In this document: positions 41,101-46,250 of the stretch, one piece after another
How the letters are laid out: each line of letters opens with the position of its first letter
Position numbering within the stretch: position 1 is the stretch's first letter
Assembly: GCA_964023275.1 (NCBI GenBank)
Contig: OZ029916.1
Span: 26,674,953 to 26,738,952, forward strand
Length of the DNA stretch: 64,000 nucleotides
DNA from: Norana najaformis
Lineage: Eukaryota > Annelida > Clitellata > Crassiclitellata > Hormogastridae
Direction: 5' to 3'
Program-made: the position numbers and the translations under genes
Notes under the pieces: model-generated
Databases searched by the model: none
Told to the model about the DNA's origin: nothing
What the model saw: only the letters and a program-made list of their open reading frames with translations

Positions 41101-44100
41101 GCAAAATGCTGCTTATAACGTAGGCTATGCTGCTGCTGTGGAAAAATGTGTACATACTTAAACACATATTGACAATCTTCCTGCATGCAAAACCAGCTTT
41201 TTCTCATGTGAAGCCCTAACATTTTAGGATGGCTTGTGAACTGCTACAGTTATATAGCACCTCGTATGAATCTCTGGTTACATTACATTTGTAGACAGAT
41301 AATCAGTCAGGATGACAGTTCAGTGGATCAGCGCATTCGTTTCTTATCGGACGGATCACTTGAAATTTCAGACATACAAAGAAGTGATGTCCGAAATTAC
41401 GTTTACTATGATGGCCAAGACACTGTCACTGTTCCACTAGAGGTTTACGGTAACTTGATCATTACCCTATATGCTGTTGGAAATTTGATATGACATATGG
41501 TAATTATCTTGTTGCTTTTCTTGTCTTCTGTTGTTGTTGTTTTGCTGTTGCTGTTATTATTTTCTGTCTGAGGTGCAGATGATGTAAATTAATGCAGGAA
41601 AAAACCATATCTGGAACTAACTGTCCTCATTCCCACTGAGATCTGGAAAATGGTCCCCAAAACTGACAGCTTTAAAATGTCTTAGGCAAATTGAAAAGCA
41701 CTGGAAAAGGTGGTTTGTCTTGACATGGGTCACTGGAAAAAGCCATAAGACAACTTTGTTATTAAGTGTCTTAATGAACTTCCAAAAGGCACTGTATAAA
41801 TGTTCAGATACATACATGCATGTATGTTTGGAGTATCTGGCTATTTATATAGCACCTTTACATCACAGGGGTACTAAACATGGCTGTCTAACAAATCTAC
41901 ATAGCTGCAAATTAAGATAGGTTGAAATACATTCCGAAATAATTGTGATAATATCATTATACTGTATTAACTGTTGTTATAAAATTTAAGTTCCAGAAAG
42001 TTTGGGTGTTTACAGATTTTCCCAACAGTTACATAGCTATTTTGGCATTGTTGCTGTAACTAATTACAAATCCAGGTCTACCTAATGCTCTCTCATAGTC
42101 CTTATGTTGTTATGTTACAAAACCTTTCTTTGAAGTCTGTTTTAATCTTACAAAGACTTACTGAATACTAGCTAACTACTATATAGGGGTAAAACTACTT
42201 GAATCCTTACAATTAGATTTCTCATATGCTTTTTATTTGATTACAGTTTCTGCAAATATACAAGACTCGAACACGACCGAAATTATGGCTGGTACTGAAG
42301 TTCCTGTTGATGTTGAGCTGCAGTGCGATTATTTTGGTATTCCGAATCCCGAGGTGCGGTGGCTGAGAGATGGGCAGAGGCTGGACACTGGAAATCGCCT
42401 GACCATTTTTGGTGAAGCTTTGCCAGCGCAGGATTTGGAGCGGTCTGTTCTGAAAATCAGAGAGCTAGAGCTGGAAGATTCAGGCTCTTACACCTGTGAA
42501 ATTCGCAACAACGTACCTGGCTTATTTTCCTCAGTTCAAACGAAACACTTTGTTGTAAAAGTTCTAGGTTAGTTTGCCTAGTCCTTCCCTTCCTTTTTCT
42601 ATTTTTCATAACTGGTTATTACATTTCTAATTGCATGTGATTATTAGCAGCACCATTTATAAAGATTTGATAAGGCTCGTCTTTCCCACCAACCTAGTGA
42701 TTAAATATGGATTTGATGGGTATTTTCTCAGTTTCAACATGTGAGGTAGATTCTTTACTCACAGATTAGTTGATAAAATATTCAAATGGAAAAGAAATTA
42801 ATTACTATTATGCTTTAGTTGATTTTGAACAATACACCTCTGTATTTGCAATCCAGCACACTTTTATTAAATTACTAAATGTCATTCCATCTTTTTTTCT
42901 TTTTTCCATCTTTGTCATAGCTGTAGTTTTATTTGCAAAATGTTTAATTTCTTGCAACGGAGAGTGAATGCCACTTAGAATTATCTGTCCATCGCTTCTG
43001 ACAAACCAAAAGGTCACATCTGGAGTTGTAGTCTTGTAATTATTTTATTCTTCAGCTCACAAATGCAAAATTCTAATTCATGTAAATACCATTTGTTTGC
43101 CTGTTAATTTAATGGAATTAAGTTATTATCATTATTTTATTGTATTTACCCCTAGGTTGAAATGATCCCTCACGATTTACAAAAGTCATTAGATGTAATC
43201 AATAGTTTGGAAATGCATTTATTATCATTTGTATCATGGAAGGTGCATTTCTGTTTCATATTTGAAAGGTTCTTTAGTCATGAGTGTAGTGACAGACCGT
43301 AAAGCATACCATGTTGGCGAAGAAGCACGTCTTTTGTGTGAAACGACTGGCAGAAAAGACGTGGAGATGGAAATCAAATGGACCAGAAATGGAGAGCCAC
43401 TTCCAACGGATGATCCGGAGAGGTACAAACAACCGTCAACAGATATCCTACTTATAGAGCGTGTGGTGAAGGAGGACACAGGTGAATACCGATGCACAGC
43501 CAGAAGGAGGATCATGAAAGACGAAGAAATGGTGTCAGCTCCAATTCTTATCACAGTCATAAGTAAGTCAATATTCAACATTGAGAACCAGTCTGGCTTT
43601 TCACATAGGAAGTTTTCTTAGAATCTTTGTTTTCTTCATTACTTTTTGTTATTGTAAATGTTGTTTTCTTACGTCAATCTTTTTATTGTTTATTTTTTGC
43701 AAAGGTTTTCTTTTTCATAAGTTAGATTTAGTTTCAGAACAGTTTCATTGAATTTCTTGTAGTTCGCTTTTGCTCATTAGAGTTTTGGTTTCAGTTTCTC
43801 TTCTGAATGCAAAAGTTTTGCTTCCATTTTAGTATTAATGATAAGTGTCTAATTCTTTTCTTATCACTGTCAGCAATAAGCAGTTCTTTACTTACTACTT
43901 TCAAGAGTAGGCTGTGCTAAATGAAGGCAAAGGTAGTTTTCCATTTTCAGAACTTGAAGTACATGCACCAGTGGCACAGAGGAAAGGGGAGCTTATCTGA
44001 AGGCACATGACATACTTGTGGTTGTATGAAGTAGCTAAGCTGGCTTTTATAATCACCATTATCACAGTGCACAAGGTATCGATCAAGGGTCGCTTCAAGT

Positions 44101-45232
44101 GAAATCATAACCAATAATTAGAATCCGTTGAAGAAGCCATGTTATACTCAGATAGGTCAGAGAAACCAGGAGTTAGGCTATGGTGGGTGAGCAAGTTAAA
44201 ACAGATGAGTGTTAAGTTATAGCTTGGAAGGAAATCAAAGAATTGACAAAATGAACTGAACTGGGCAGCAAATTTCAAAGCTTTGGATCAGCTTTAGAGA
44301 ATGCCCGATGAGTGCAATATTTATTAATATAAGGGAAAAGCAAGGAGCAGGGGTAGATCAGGTGATGTAAATAAAGTACTTTGTGAACTAACTGACAGAT
44401 TTTAAACTAGATTATTTGTTCAGTGGTAGCCAGTGCAATTAATGCAACATTGGCATAATATGCTGATATTTAGGGGTTTTAGTTGTGCTGTTCTGGCAAG
44501 ACAGATTTGAACTGTTTGTAGCTTGTGCAGATCTCCCATAGTGATGCCAGTGAGCAGTATGTTACAGCAGTCAGATCTGCTTGAAACCAGTGGATTAGCT
44601 AGCAGGATCAAGAGCATTACCTAGTGGGAACAAGACAGTTTGAGGCAAATGAGGTCTGATTCTACGCATATCCCATTTTTGAAATTGAGCTGATCTGCGC
44701 ATGGCTCGAACATGGTTCAAAAATGACATGATGGACTCGAACACCATTCATAAGTTGTGTGCAAATTCTGTATGATTAACTAACAAGGCACCCAAGTGAA
44801 CAGACGTAAGGCAATCACATTTGCAATGTTGTTGGCTTGTGCTTACAAGGAGGAATTCAGTTGTAGGAGTCAAGATAAGCATGTTACTGGCCATCAAAGA
44901 CTGAATGTGACCAAAAAGTGAGTCAAAGTCTTTAGAAGTGGTTTCTGAAGATATAATCAGCAGTTAAGTTACCTAGCTAGGCTAAACTATAGATGTAATT
45001 AGAAAATGAGACAAAACTAAGCTGGTAATTAGATTGTCTTACAATTACATTTTGCTTTTAAAATGACTGTAAGTGTAGTTGATAATTTTCAGCTGTTCCT
45101 ATTCCTCCAAACTGCGAGGACAAGCCATGGTACGCCAACTGCAAGTTGATCATTGAAGCACACCTGTGTCGCCACGCGTACTTCAGCATCTTCTGCTGTA
45201 AATCCTGCCACGAAGCAGGTCACCTCCCCTAA
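7365..45232 (+). CDS. PAPLN: Papilin gene (31 exons, 5' end missing)
   Basis: Secreted basement-membrane and matrix glycoprotein of the ADAMTS-like family; in flies papilin is needed for matrix assembly and can inhibit procollagen N-proteinase. The exons listed below sum to 6,006 nt, 2,001 codons plus stop, with every splice phase matching. Approximate residues: TSP1-1 20-75; ADAMTS cysteine-rich 76-190; spacer 190-315; TSP1 2-6 317-614; nine papilin cassettes 615-955; ten Kunitz domains 960-1660; Ig 1-3 1661-1955; PLAC 1956-2001. There is no metalloprotease domain, as expected for papilin. The first exon is entered in phase 0 and has no signal peptide, so at least one upstream exon is missing. 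The family call is very secure; the weakest junction is the exon 26 donor (GTTGGC). Confidence 0.95.
8076..8136 (+). CDS. PAPLN: Papilin exon 2: middle of first TSP1
   Basis: A 61-nt exon, phase 2 in and 0 out, reading [14 protein letters not shown]. It supplies two cysteines of TSP1-1 and joins perfectly to the CPTG motif of the next exon. A (GAT)n microsatellite begins about 40 bp after its donor (GTCAGT). Confidence 0.88.
8177..8252. repeat. (GAT)25 microsatellite
   Basis: An uninterrupted GAT run in papilin intron 2, 40 bp after the exon 2 donor. Its perfect state suggests a young, variable locus. Confidence 0.97.
8596..8698 (+). CDS. PAPLN: Papilin exon 3: end of TSP1-1 and start of ADAMTS cysteine-rich region
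   Basis: Phase 0 in, 1 out. It reads [18 protein letters not shown] and then FYEWEPYY. The D-C-P-x-G-x-x-D-F-R-x-x-Q-C pattern marks the junction between the first TSP1 and the cysteine-rich module in papilin and ADAMTS-like proteins. Acceptor TTCTAG, donor GTAACT. Confidence 0.92.
8711..8750. repeat. 20-bp tandem duplication
   Basis: CAGCTGCGTAAAAAATTGAA twice in a row, with no differences, 12 bp after the exon 3 donor. Confidence 0.97.
9436..9485. repeat. 25-bp tandem duplication
   Basis: TGCTCTGAAATTTAACCAGT plus ATTAT, twice, identical. Confidence 0.95.
9912..10042 (+). CDS. PAPLN: Papilin exon 4: ADAMTS cysteine-rich region
   Basis: Phase 1 in, 0 out. It reads [20 protein letters not shown], then DGTPC and MCVNGICE. 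This is the conserved N-x-C-x-L-x-C, D-G-T-x-C and C-V-x-G-x-C series of the ADAMTS cysteine-rich region. Acceptor TATAG, donor GTCAGT. Confidence 0.93.
12080..12205. repeat. Dispersed repeat, unknown family, copy 1
   Basis: Shares CCTCAGCATATAAGGG, GGCAGTC, GTGTTAGTGACTT and CTTGCCATC blocks with 17452-17572 and 30088-30150. No coding capacity; family not recognised. Confidence 0.6.
12360..12443. repeat. 42-bp tandem duplication
   Basis: Two adjacent units beginning TGGACTTTTA and ending GGTGGCCATGAT, with three or four differences. Confidence 0.93.
13035..13560 (-). mobile_element. CR1/L2-like LINE, 3' fragment, minus strand
   Basis: Reading the minus strand gives [14 protein letters not shown] and later [19 protein letters not shown]-like text in more than one frame, parallel to the copy at 48040-49206, and the tail GCGCTTTATAAATTTCTGAT then repeated TTAGAA at the low-coordinate end. 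Decayed, with frame breaks. Confidence 0.75.
14155..14192. repeat. TA-rich microsatellite
   Basis: Alternating TA with one internal CA, close to the 3' side of the transposase fossil. Confidence 0.85.
14798..14849. repeat. 13-bp tandem repeat, four copies
   Basis: AACAAGTCTAAGT four times without differences, inside the transposase fossil, so it arose after that element died. Confidence 0.97.
15675..15779 (+). mobile_element. LINE 3' end inside the transposase fossil
   Basis: GATTTTGTTTTGACTGAGCG, TGTGAATAAGCTGG and CTGTAGAAATCTCGGGATTA match the reverse complement of 27100-27220 and 27600-27710. It ends in ATTATGATTATGATTACA. A 5'-truncated LINE end, nested in the CACTA-like element. Confidence 0.65.
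16777..16900 (+). CDS. PAPLN: Papilin exon 5: end of cysteine-rich region
   Basis: Phase 0 in, 1 out. It reads [20 protein letters not shown] then GGDNKTC. The V-G-C-D and C-x-V-C-G-G-D-N-x-T-C motifs are the strongest signature of the ADAMTS/papilin cysteine-rich to spacer transition. The intron before it is 6.7 kb, the longest in the gene, and holds LINE and CACTA-like debris. Confidence 0.94.
17399..17632. repeat. Dispersed repeat copy 2, flanked by a direct repeat of about 45 bp
   Basis: The core 17452-17572 resembles 12080-12205. On each side lies a related stretch (GTTTATTCCAACTGGCTTAT...GCAGGCAGACCTGA at 17404-17445; GCTTATTCCAGATGGCTTAT...GCAGACAGACCTGA at 17591-17631). It sits just before papilin exon 6. 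Confidence 0.6.
17665..17745 (+). CDS. PAPLN: Papilin exon 6: ADAMTS spacer, first part
   Basis: Phase 1 in and out. It reads [20 protein letters not shown] then ADSRNFL, the spacer motif (GY-x-x-V-x-x-I-P-x-G-A-x-x-I-x-V and S-x-N-F-L). Acceptor AAAG; the donor is GTAATT. Confidence 0.93.
17981..18070. repeat. 30-bp tandem repeat, three copies
   Basis: GACACTAGTATTCTTTCTGT plus TTGTTGATCA, three adjacent units with a few differences, in papilin intron 6. Confidence 0.95.
18800..18862. repeat. GAT/ATT/GTT trinucleotide tract
   Basis: GATGATGATGATTATTATTATTGTTGTTG-type run followed by TTATTATTATTA, next to the duplicated acceptor. A second AAT-rich tract is at about 18960-19040. Confidence 0.85.
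18870..18951 (+). pseudogene. Duplicated intron end and exon-7 start (decoy acceptor)
   Basis: The stretch from AACATCATTAATAAATGGG through a TTTTTCAG acceptor and GCAGGGTGATTACTTTTT closely matches 19031-19114, which is the real splice acceptor and start of exon 7. Here the copy ends after about 33 bp of exon-like sequence and runs into an AAT-rich tract. Splicing at 18919 would enter in the right phase but read out of frame into exon 7 and stop near 19115. Confidence 0.8.
19083..19246 (+). CDS. PAPLN: Papilin exon 7: ADAMTS spacer, middle
   Basis: Phase 1 in, 0 out. It reads [20 protein letters not shown] and later [10 protein letters not shown], continuing the spacer beta-sandwich (G-x-Y-x-L-N-G and G-P-x-x-E-P-L-x-x-E). 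The real acceptor is TTTTTTCAG at 19082. An 80-bp duplicate of this acceptor and exon start lies about 160 bp upstream; the true exon is the copy that stays in frame with the spacer. Confidence 0.93.
19690..20640 (+). mobile_element. L2/CR1-like LINE, reverse-transcriptase fossil
   Basis: Fragments of ORF2 in order: [20 protein letters not shown] (RT motif with D, then VNHxVLL), [13 protein letters not shown] (the YADDTQLY catalytic box with A to I), and [12 protein letters not shown] (RLDYCNSL). Frame breaks separate them. It lies in papilin intron 7. Confidence 0.8.
20650..20792 (+). CDS. PAPLN: Papilin exon 8: end of spacer
   Basis: Phase 0 in, 2 out. It reads [20 protein letters not shown], the last spacer strand (x-F-x-Y-x-V-P), followed by a serine-rich linker. 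I chose the donor GTGTGT at 20793 over GTCAGG at 20788 because only phase 2 joins the next exon's W-S-x-x-x-W. Confidence 0.86.
21315..21450 (+). mobile_element. LINE 3' scrap
   Basis: [20 protein letters not shown] resembles the LWNxLPxSLR end of CR1/L2 ORF2, followed by TTTAAATTACATTACACT, the shared tail type. Confidence 0.55.
21868..22069 (+). CDS. PAPLN: Papilin exon 9: TSP1 repeat 2 and start of repeat 3
   Basis: Phase 2 in, 0 out. [20 protein letters not shown] is a full TSP1 start (W-x-x-x-x-W-x-x-C-S-x-T-C-G-x-G). It ends with [11 protein letters not shown], the tryptophan motif of TSP1-3, so the intron cuts just before the CSxxCG of that repeat. Confidence 0.94.
22771..22962 (+). 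CDS. PAPLN: Papilin exon 10: TSP1 repeat 3 body and start of repeat 4
   Basis: Phase 0 in and out, 64 codons. It starts [17 protein letters not shown] and ends [12 protein letters not shown]. The same exon register (CSxxCG first, tryptophan motif last) repeats in exons 10-12, showing tandem exon duplication. Confidence 0.94.
24031..24210 (+). CDS. PAPLN: Papilin exon 11: TSP1 repeat 4 body (atypical) and start of repeat 5
   Basis: Phase 0 in and out, 60 codons. It starts [18 protein letters not shown] and ends [12 protein letters not shown]. The usual C-S-x-x-C-G-x-G-x-x-x-R is weakened to C-H-N-L-C-D, but cysteine spacing is kept, so the fold is probably intact. Acceptor TTTCAG, donor GTGAGT. 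Confidence 0.9.
24820..24996 (+). CDS. PAPLN: Papilin exon 12: TSP1 repeat 5 body and start of repeat 6
   Basis: Phase 0 in and out, 59 codons. It starts [19 protein letters not shown] and ends LWYTGPFGN, where Tyr and Phe stand in the usual tryptophan positions. Acceptor GAAG with a T-rich tract upstream; donor GTATGT. Confidence 0.92.
25331..25472 (+). CDS. PAPLN: Papilin exon 13: TSP1 repeat 6 body
   Basis: Phase 0 in, 1 out. It reads [17 protein letters not shown] and closes with DCNQHPC, the last TSP1. From here every splice up to the last Kunitz domain is phase 1, so this donor marks the border between the TSP1 block and the shuffled modules. Confidence 0.92.
25817..26059 (+). CDS. PAPLN: Papilin exon 14: papilin cassettes 1 and 2
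   Basis: Phase 1-1. Two copies of the cassette C-x4-[FYH]-G-C-C-x-D-G-x-T-x-A-x-G-x-N-x-E-G-C, e.g. [20 protein letters not shown]. This short four-cysteine repeat is typical of papilins. The donor GTACGA at 26060 is chosen because it gives phase 1, needed for the next exon; the open frame would otherwise stop at 26074. Confidence 0.88.
27060..27490 (-). mobile_element. LINE 3' fragment, minus strand, copy a
   Basis: Minus-strand reading gives [19 protein letters not shown], an ORF2 C-terminus, then a 3' UTR with TTTTGTTTTGACTGAGAGCC and CTGTAGAAATCTCAAGTTCA, and an ATTATGATTT-type tail at the low end. Same family as 15675-15779 and 27595-27750. Confidence 0.65.
27595..27750 (-). mobile_element. 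LINE 3' fragment, minus strand, copy b
   Basis: CAAACTTGAGATTTTTACAG, GAAAGCTAAGTCGTGGGAAC and CTCAGTCAAAACAAAATCAA closely repeat 27113-27195. Two copies of the same LINE end in a row. Confidence 0.65.
29178..29471 (+). CDS. PAPLN: Papilin exon 15: papilin cassettes 3 and 4
   Basis: Phase 1-1. After an acidic linker ([13 protein letters not shown]) come [20 protein letters not shown] and [20 protein letters not shown]. Acceptor GTCAG, donor GTATGC. The 3.1-kb intron before it holds LINE fragments. Confidence 0.93.
29660..29840. repeat. Unclassified dispersed-repeat-like sequence
   Basis: GGTGGATCCAGGATTTCAGC then a G run, and CTCAGGGGGGCTTTGCCCTC. This resembles a short repeat common in marine invertebrate genomes in my memory; no second copy was found in the window. 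Confidence 0.35.
30088..30150. repeat. Dispersed repeat, unknown family, copy 3
   Basis: TCTTAGCCTCAGCATATAAG then GGTGGGT...CTTGCCATCTG, matching 12152-12205. Directly adjoins the hAT element. Confidence 0.6.
30154..30452. mobile_element. Short non-autonomous hAT element (about 300 bp)
   Basis: The right end in reverse complement reads CAGCGATCCTCAAAGTCCCT then GGTCTCCGGACCCCTTTACA, CTCTTAAAAATTATTGAGGA and TTTATGTGGGTTATAACC: the classic terminus of Charlie-type hAT transposons (CAGNGNTTCTCAAA...). The left end has CAGTG and CTAAACTATTTTCATAATAA, the opposite hAT end. No coding sequence remains, so it is an internally deleted copy. An 8-bp target duplication is not clear. Confidence 0.75.
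31013..31097 (+). pseudogene. Truncated copy of the Kunitz-2 exon
   Basis: These 85 bp match 33770-33854 (inside exon 18) with about four differences. Readable as [20 protein letters not shown] followed by GGCGGNNN, then the match stops at once. It starts mid-exon without an acceptor and lacks the first and last cysteines of the domain, so it is a dead fragment in the intron between the cassette exons 15 and 16. Confidence 0.88.
31998..32495 (+). CDS. PAPLN: Papilin exon 16: papilin cassettes 5 to 9
   Basis: Phase 1-1, 166 codons, the largest exon of the gene. Cassettes start CDESAYGCC, (degenerate) [26 protein letters not shown] and CFDSPYGCC. Cassette 6 has lost its first cysteine and one of the paired cysteines. 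Cassettes 6 and 7 share long near-identical DNA (GGACCCAACCA-GAAGGATGCC), pointing to a recent duplication within the exon. Confidence 0.95.
33148..33324 (+). CDS. PAPLN: Papilin exon 17: Kunitz domain 1
   Basis: Phase 1-1, 59 codons, one complete Kunitz/BPTI domain with all six cysteines (C-x8-C-x15-C-x7-C-x12-C-x3-C). It carries [14 protein letters not shown]. The residue after the second cysteine (P1 site) is Thr, so inhibition of a trypsin-like protease is unlikely. Confidence 0.94.
33733..33909 (+). CDS. PAPLN: Papilin exon 18: Kunitz domain 2
   Basis: Phase 1-1, 59 codons, six cysteines, core [15 protein letters not shown]1 is Arg (GGRCRAA), as in active trypsin inhibitors. This exon is the source of the truncated copy at 31013-31097. 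Confidence 0.95.
34483..34659 (+). CDS. PAPLN: Papilin exon 19: Kunitz domain 3
   Basis: Phase 1-1, 59 codons, six cysteines, core [15 protein letters not shown]1 is Arg (SGPCRGH). Acceptor CTTAG, donor GTGAGT. Confidence 0.95.
35045..35227 (+). CDS. PAPLN: Papilin exon 20: Kunitz domain 4
   Basis: Phase 1-1, 61 codons, six cysteines, core [15 protein letters not shown]1 is Asp (PGPCDRK), which argues against trypsin-type inhibition. Confidence 0.94.
35767..35943 (+). CDS. PAPLN: Papilin exon 21: Kunitz domain 5
   Basis: Phase 1-1, 59 codons, core [15 protein letters not shown]1 Arg (TGLCRGY). Nearly identical to exon 24: seven base differences in 177, three of them changing the residue (N to S, A to V, R to Q). 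The match extends 10 bp into the upstream and 28 bp into the downstream intron. Confidence 0.95.
36645..36875 (+). CDS. PAPLN: Papilin exon 22: Kunitz domain 6 plus linker
   Basis: Phase 1-1, 77 codons, six cysteines, core [15 protein letters not shown]1 is Gln (EGPCQDY). After the domain comes a short Ala/Pro/Thr-rich linker, longer than for Kunitz 1-5. Confidence 0.94.
37244..37531 (+). CDS. PAPLN: Papilin exon 23: Kunitz domain 7 plus repetitive linker
   Basis: Phase 1-1, 96 codons, core [15 protein letters not shown]1 Arg (HGPCRKS). The linker contains [15 protein letters not shown], coded by a 15-bp unit repeated in tandem from 37483, a small coding minisatellite that probably varies in copy number. 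Confidence 0.94.
37805..37981 (+). CDS. PAPLN: Papilin exon 24: Kunitz domain 8 (copy of Kunitz 5)
   Basis: Phase 1-1, 59 codons, core [15 protein letters not shown]1 Arg. About 96% identical to exon 21 including splice-site flanks, yet two other Kunitz exons lie between them. The shared flanks end sharply, so a piece of about 215 bp was copied, or gene conversion keeps the pair alike. Confidence 0.95.
38207..38521 (+). CDS. PAPLN: Papilin exon 25: Kunitz domain 9 plus acidic linker
   Basis: Phase 1-1, 105 codons, six cysteines, core [14 protein letters not shown] (Ser in place of the usual first Gly). P1 is Asp (TGTCDDY). A 45-residue acidic linker with a repeated EHH motif follows. Donor GTAAGT. 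Confidence 0.93.
38597..38738. repeat. TGTGGTATGG-rich low-complexity tract, left part
   Basis: Imperfect repeats of GTGTGGTATGTTATGGTGTG type. The same pattern resumes at 39138-39190, on the far side of a LINE fragment. Confidence 0.8.
38739..39137 (-). mobile_element. CR1-like LINE 3' fragment, minus strand
   Basis: Shares AGTTAGGCTA, ACATCAAAGAATTGACAGAA, GGGCAGCAAATTC and AAGCTTTGGA blocks with 44050-44330 in the same orientation. The low end is (GATTA)-like, TCTAATCTGATCTAATCTTA on plus. Reads as the C-terminal end and tail of a LINE ORF2 on the minus strand. Confidence 0.65.
39763..39963 (+). CDS. PAPLN: Papilin exon 26: Kunitz domain 10
   Basis: Phase 1-1, 67 codons, six cysteines, core [15 protein letters not shown]1 is Phe (VGDCFSY), which would suit a chymotrypsin-like target if it is active. 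The donor (GTTGGC) is weak; it is chosen because phase 1 fits the next exon. Confidence 0.88.
40843..40957 (+). CDS. PAPLN: Papilin exon 27: Ig domain 1, N-terminal half
   Basis: Phase 1 in, 2 out. It reads [16 protein letters not shown] then IVWYRDR, the B and C strands of an I-set Ig domain. A tyrosine (TAC) stands where the first disulfide cysteine should be. Donor GTTAGA. Confidence 0.85.
41295..41449 (+). CDS. PAPLN: Papilin exon 28: Ig domain 1, C-terminal half
   Basis: Phase 2 in, 1 out. It reads [20 protein letters not shown] then [10 protein letters not shown], the E and F strands. The Y-x-C motif has become Y-V-Y, so the second disulfide cysteine is also a tyrosine: the domain keeps its core Trp but has no intradomain disulfide. 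Confidence 0.87.
42247..42567 (+). CDS. PAPLN: Papilin exon 29: Ig domain 2
   Basis: Phase 1-1, 107 codons, a complete I-set Ig domain: [20 protein letters not shown] and later [15 protein letters not shown]. Both cysteines, the Trp and the D-x-G-x-Y-x-C motif are present. Confidence 0.95.
43269..43562 (+). CDS. PAPLN: Papilin exon 30: Ig domain 3
   Basis: Phase 1-1, 98 codons. It shows [21 protein letters not shown] and [13 protein letters not shown], a complete Ig domain with both cysteines and Trp. Acceptor GAAAG is weak but phase and domain fit. Confidence 0.93.
44045..44800 (-). mobile_element. CR1-like LINE, ORF2 C-terminal fragment, minus strand
   Basis: The minus strand reads [20 protein letters not shown] then [17 protein letters not shown] at 44617-44480, the SRIDYCNSLL-G...L-KLQ-VQN-AAR motif of CR1/L2 reverse transcriptases, followed by the same 3' end as 38739-39137. 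It lies in papilin's last intron, antisense to the gene. Confidence 0.78.
45093..45232 (+). CDS. PAPLN: Papilin exon 31: PLAC domain and stop
   Basis: Phase 1 in; ends at TAA 45230-45232. It reads [19 protein letters not shown] then [14 protein letters not shown]. The C-x-D-x4-NC-x-L-I...C...Y...CC-x-SC pattern is the PLAC (protease and lacunin) domain that closes papilin and several ADAMTS-like proteins. Confidence 0.96.
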
Positions 45233-46018
45233 GACTAAATGTGCCTTTTCTTCTCCCTTCCACCAGCAGCTGCCAGAGACTACGACGGTTCAAATATTTA
45301 CTGACATGTGCAAATTTCATTCTTGTCTCAACATTTCCTGGCTTCAGCGGAACAGGCAAAAATAATTTTTATGGCTTTTAGGACAGTTATTTTATGAAGA
45401 CAAACTGATATGACCTTTGTCAGGAATCGGTCAAGAGATTCCCCTTCAGAGATTTATTCAGGCTATTGTAGAGACTTGAAATTTGCTTCAGGCTCTTTTC
45501 AACATCGAAAGACTTAACAGTACAGTGCTTTGTAAAAGATGTTGACGATTTTCAATGTTTCACCAGCTGAACTGTCGCTTAGTTCTGTGCCCAAAAGTTC
45601 TGAAAAAACTTGAATATATTTGTATGCATGTATCAAAACATAGTAGCATCTTTTACTGACCTCTTGCAAATGATTTTGTGGTTGGTCAGTTTCTGGTTAT
45701 CATACAGTTTGTAATCGAGTCTGTGGAAAGTTCCCTAGGAAATAAGAGAATACTCACCTTAAATTGCAAGTACTTATCAAATTGTTGAGTTTTATGATGT
45801 TAATGTGAACACTGATCACTCACTGTTACTGTTAACTATTAATAGAAACTTTGTGTGTGTTAAGATGTACTGAAAGGTTCTCTGAACCAAAAACTTGTGT
45901 TTGTTACAGACATTTAATTAATTTAGGAAACTGTTCCAATTGTGGCAGTGAAACCAGCTACTGGTATTTACCAGTTTGTCAACTGAAGATAGTTCTTTTG
46001 CATAAATGCGAAATCAGT

Positions 46019-46024
46019 AATAAA
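46019..46024 (+). terminator. Candidate poly(A) signal for papilin, proximal
   Basis: AATAAA about 790 bp after the papilin stop. Confidence 0.45.
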
Positions 46025-46227
46025 AGTATTACAATATCAATTTCAAGTGGTGACTGCATTTGAGAACTGCCAGATCATTTTGGCAGTTTGTGTGTGAAAA
46101 TTGCTGTGTAACTTGTATCATGTAGACTTTGTATCACATTAAGCTTCCACTTTCACAGAATTGTGCTCTTGTCTCGTAACGTTTTGAAATCTGTTCACAA
46201 CACTTAGAGATCTGTTGATGGATATGT

Positions 46228-46233
46228 AATAAA
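46228..46233 (+). terminator. Candidate poly(A) signal for papilin, distal
   Basis: AATAAA about 1 kb after the papilin stop, followed within 20 bp by a G/T-bearing stretch (GAAGAGTGTG). Confidence 0.5.
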
Positions 46234-46250
46234 CGAGGAAGAGTGTGACT

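Larger units (their letters stand above)
45233..46250 (+). other. PAPLN: Papilin 3' UTR (approximate)
   Basis: About 1 kb of AT-rich noncoding sequence after the stop. AATAAA signals on this strand occur at 46019-46024 and 46228-46233; either could set the 3' end. The exact cleavage site cannot be seen. Confidence 0.6.

Noticed and set aside
43234-43581. Minus-strand 115-residue frame opposite Ig3
   Set aside because: Shadow of exon 30, which has clear Ig motifs.
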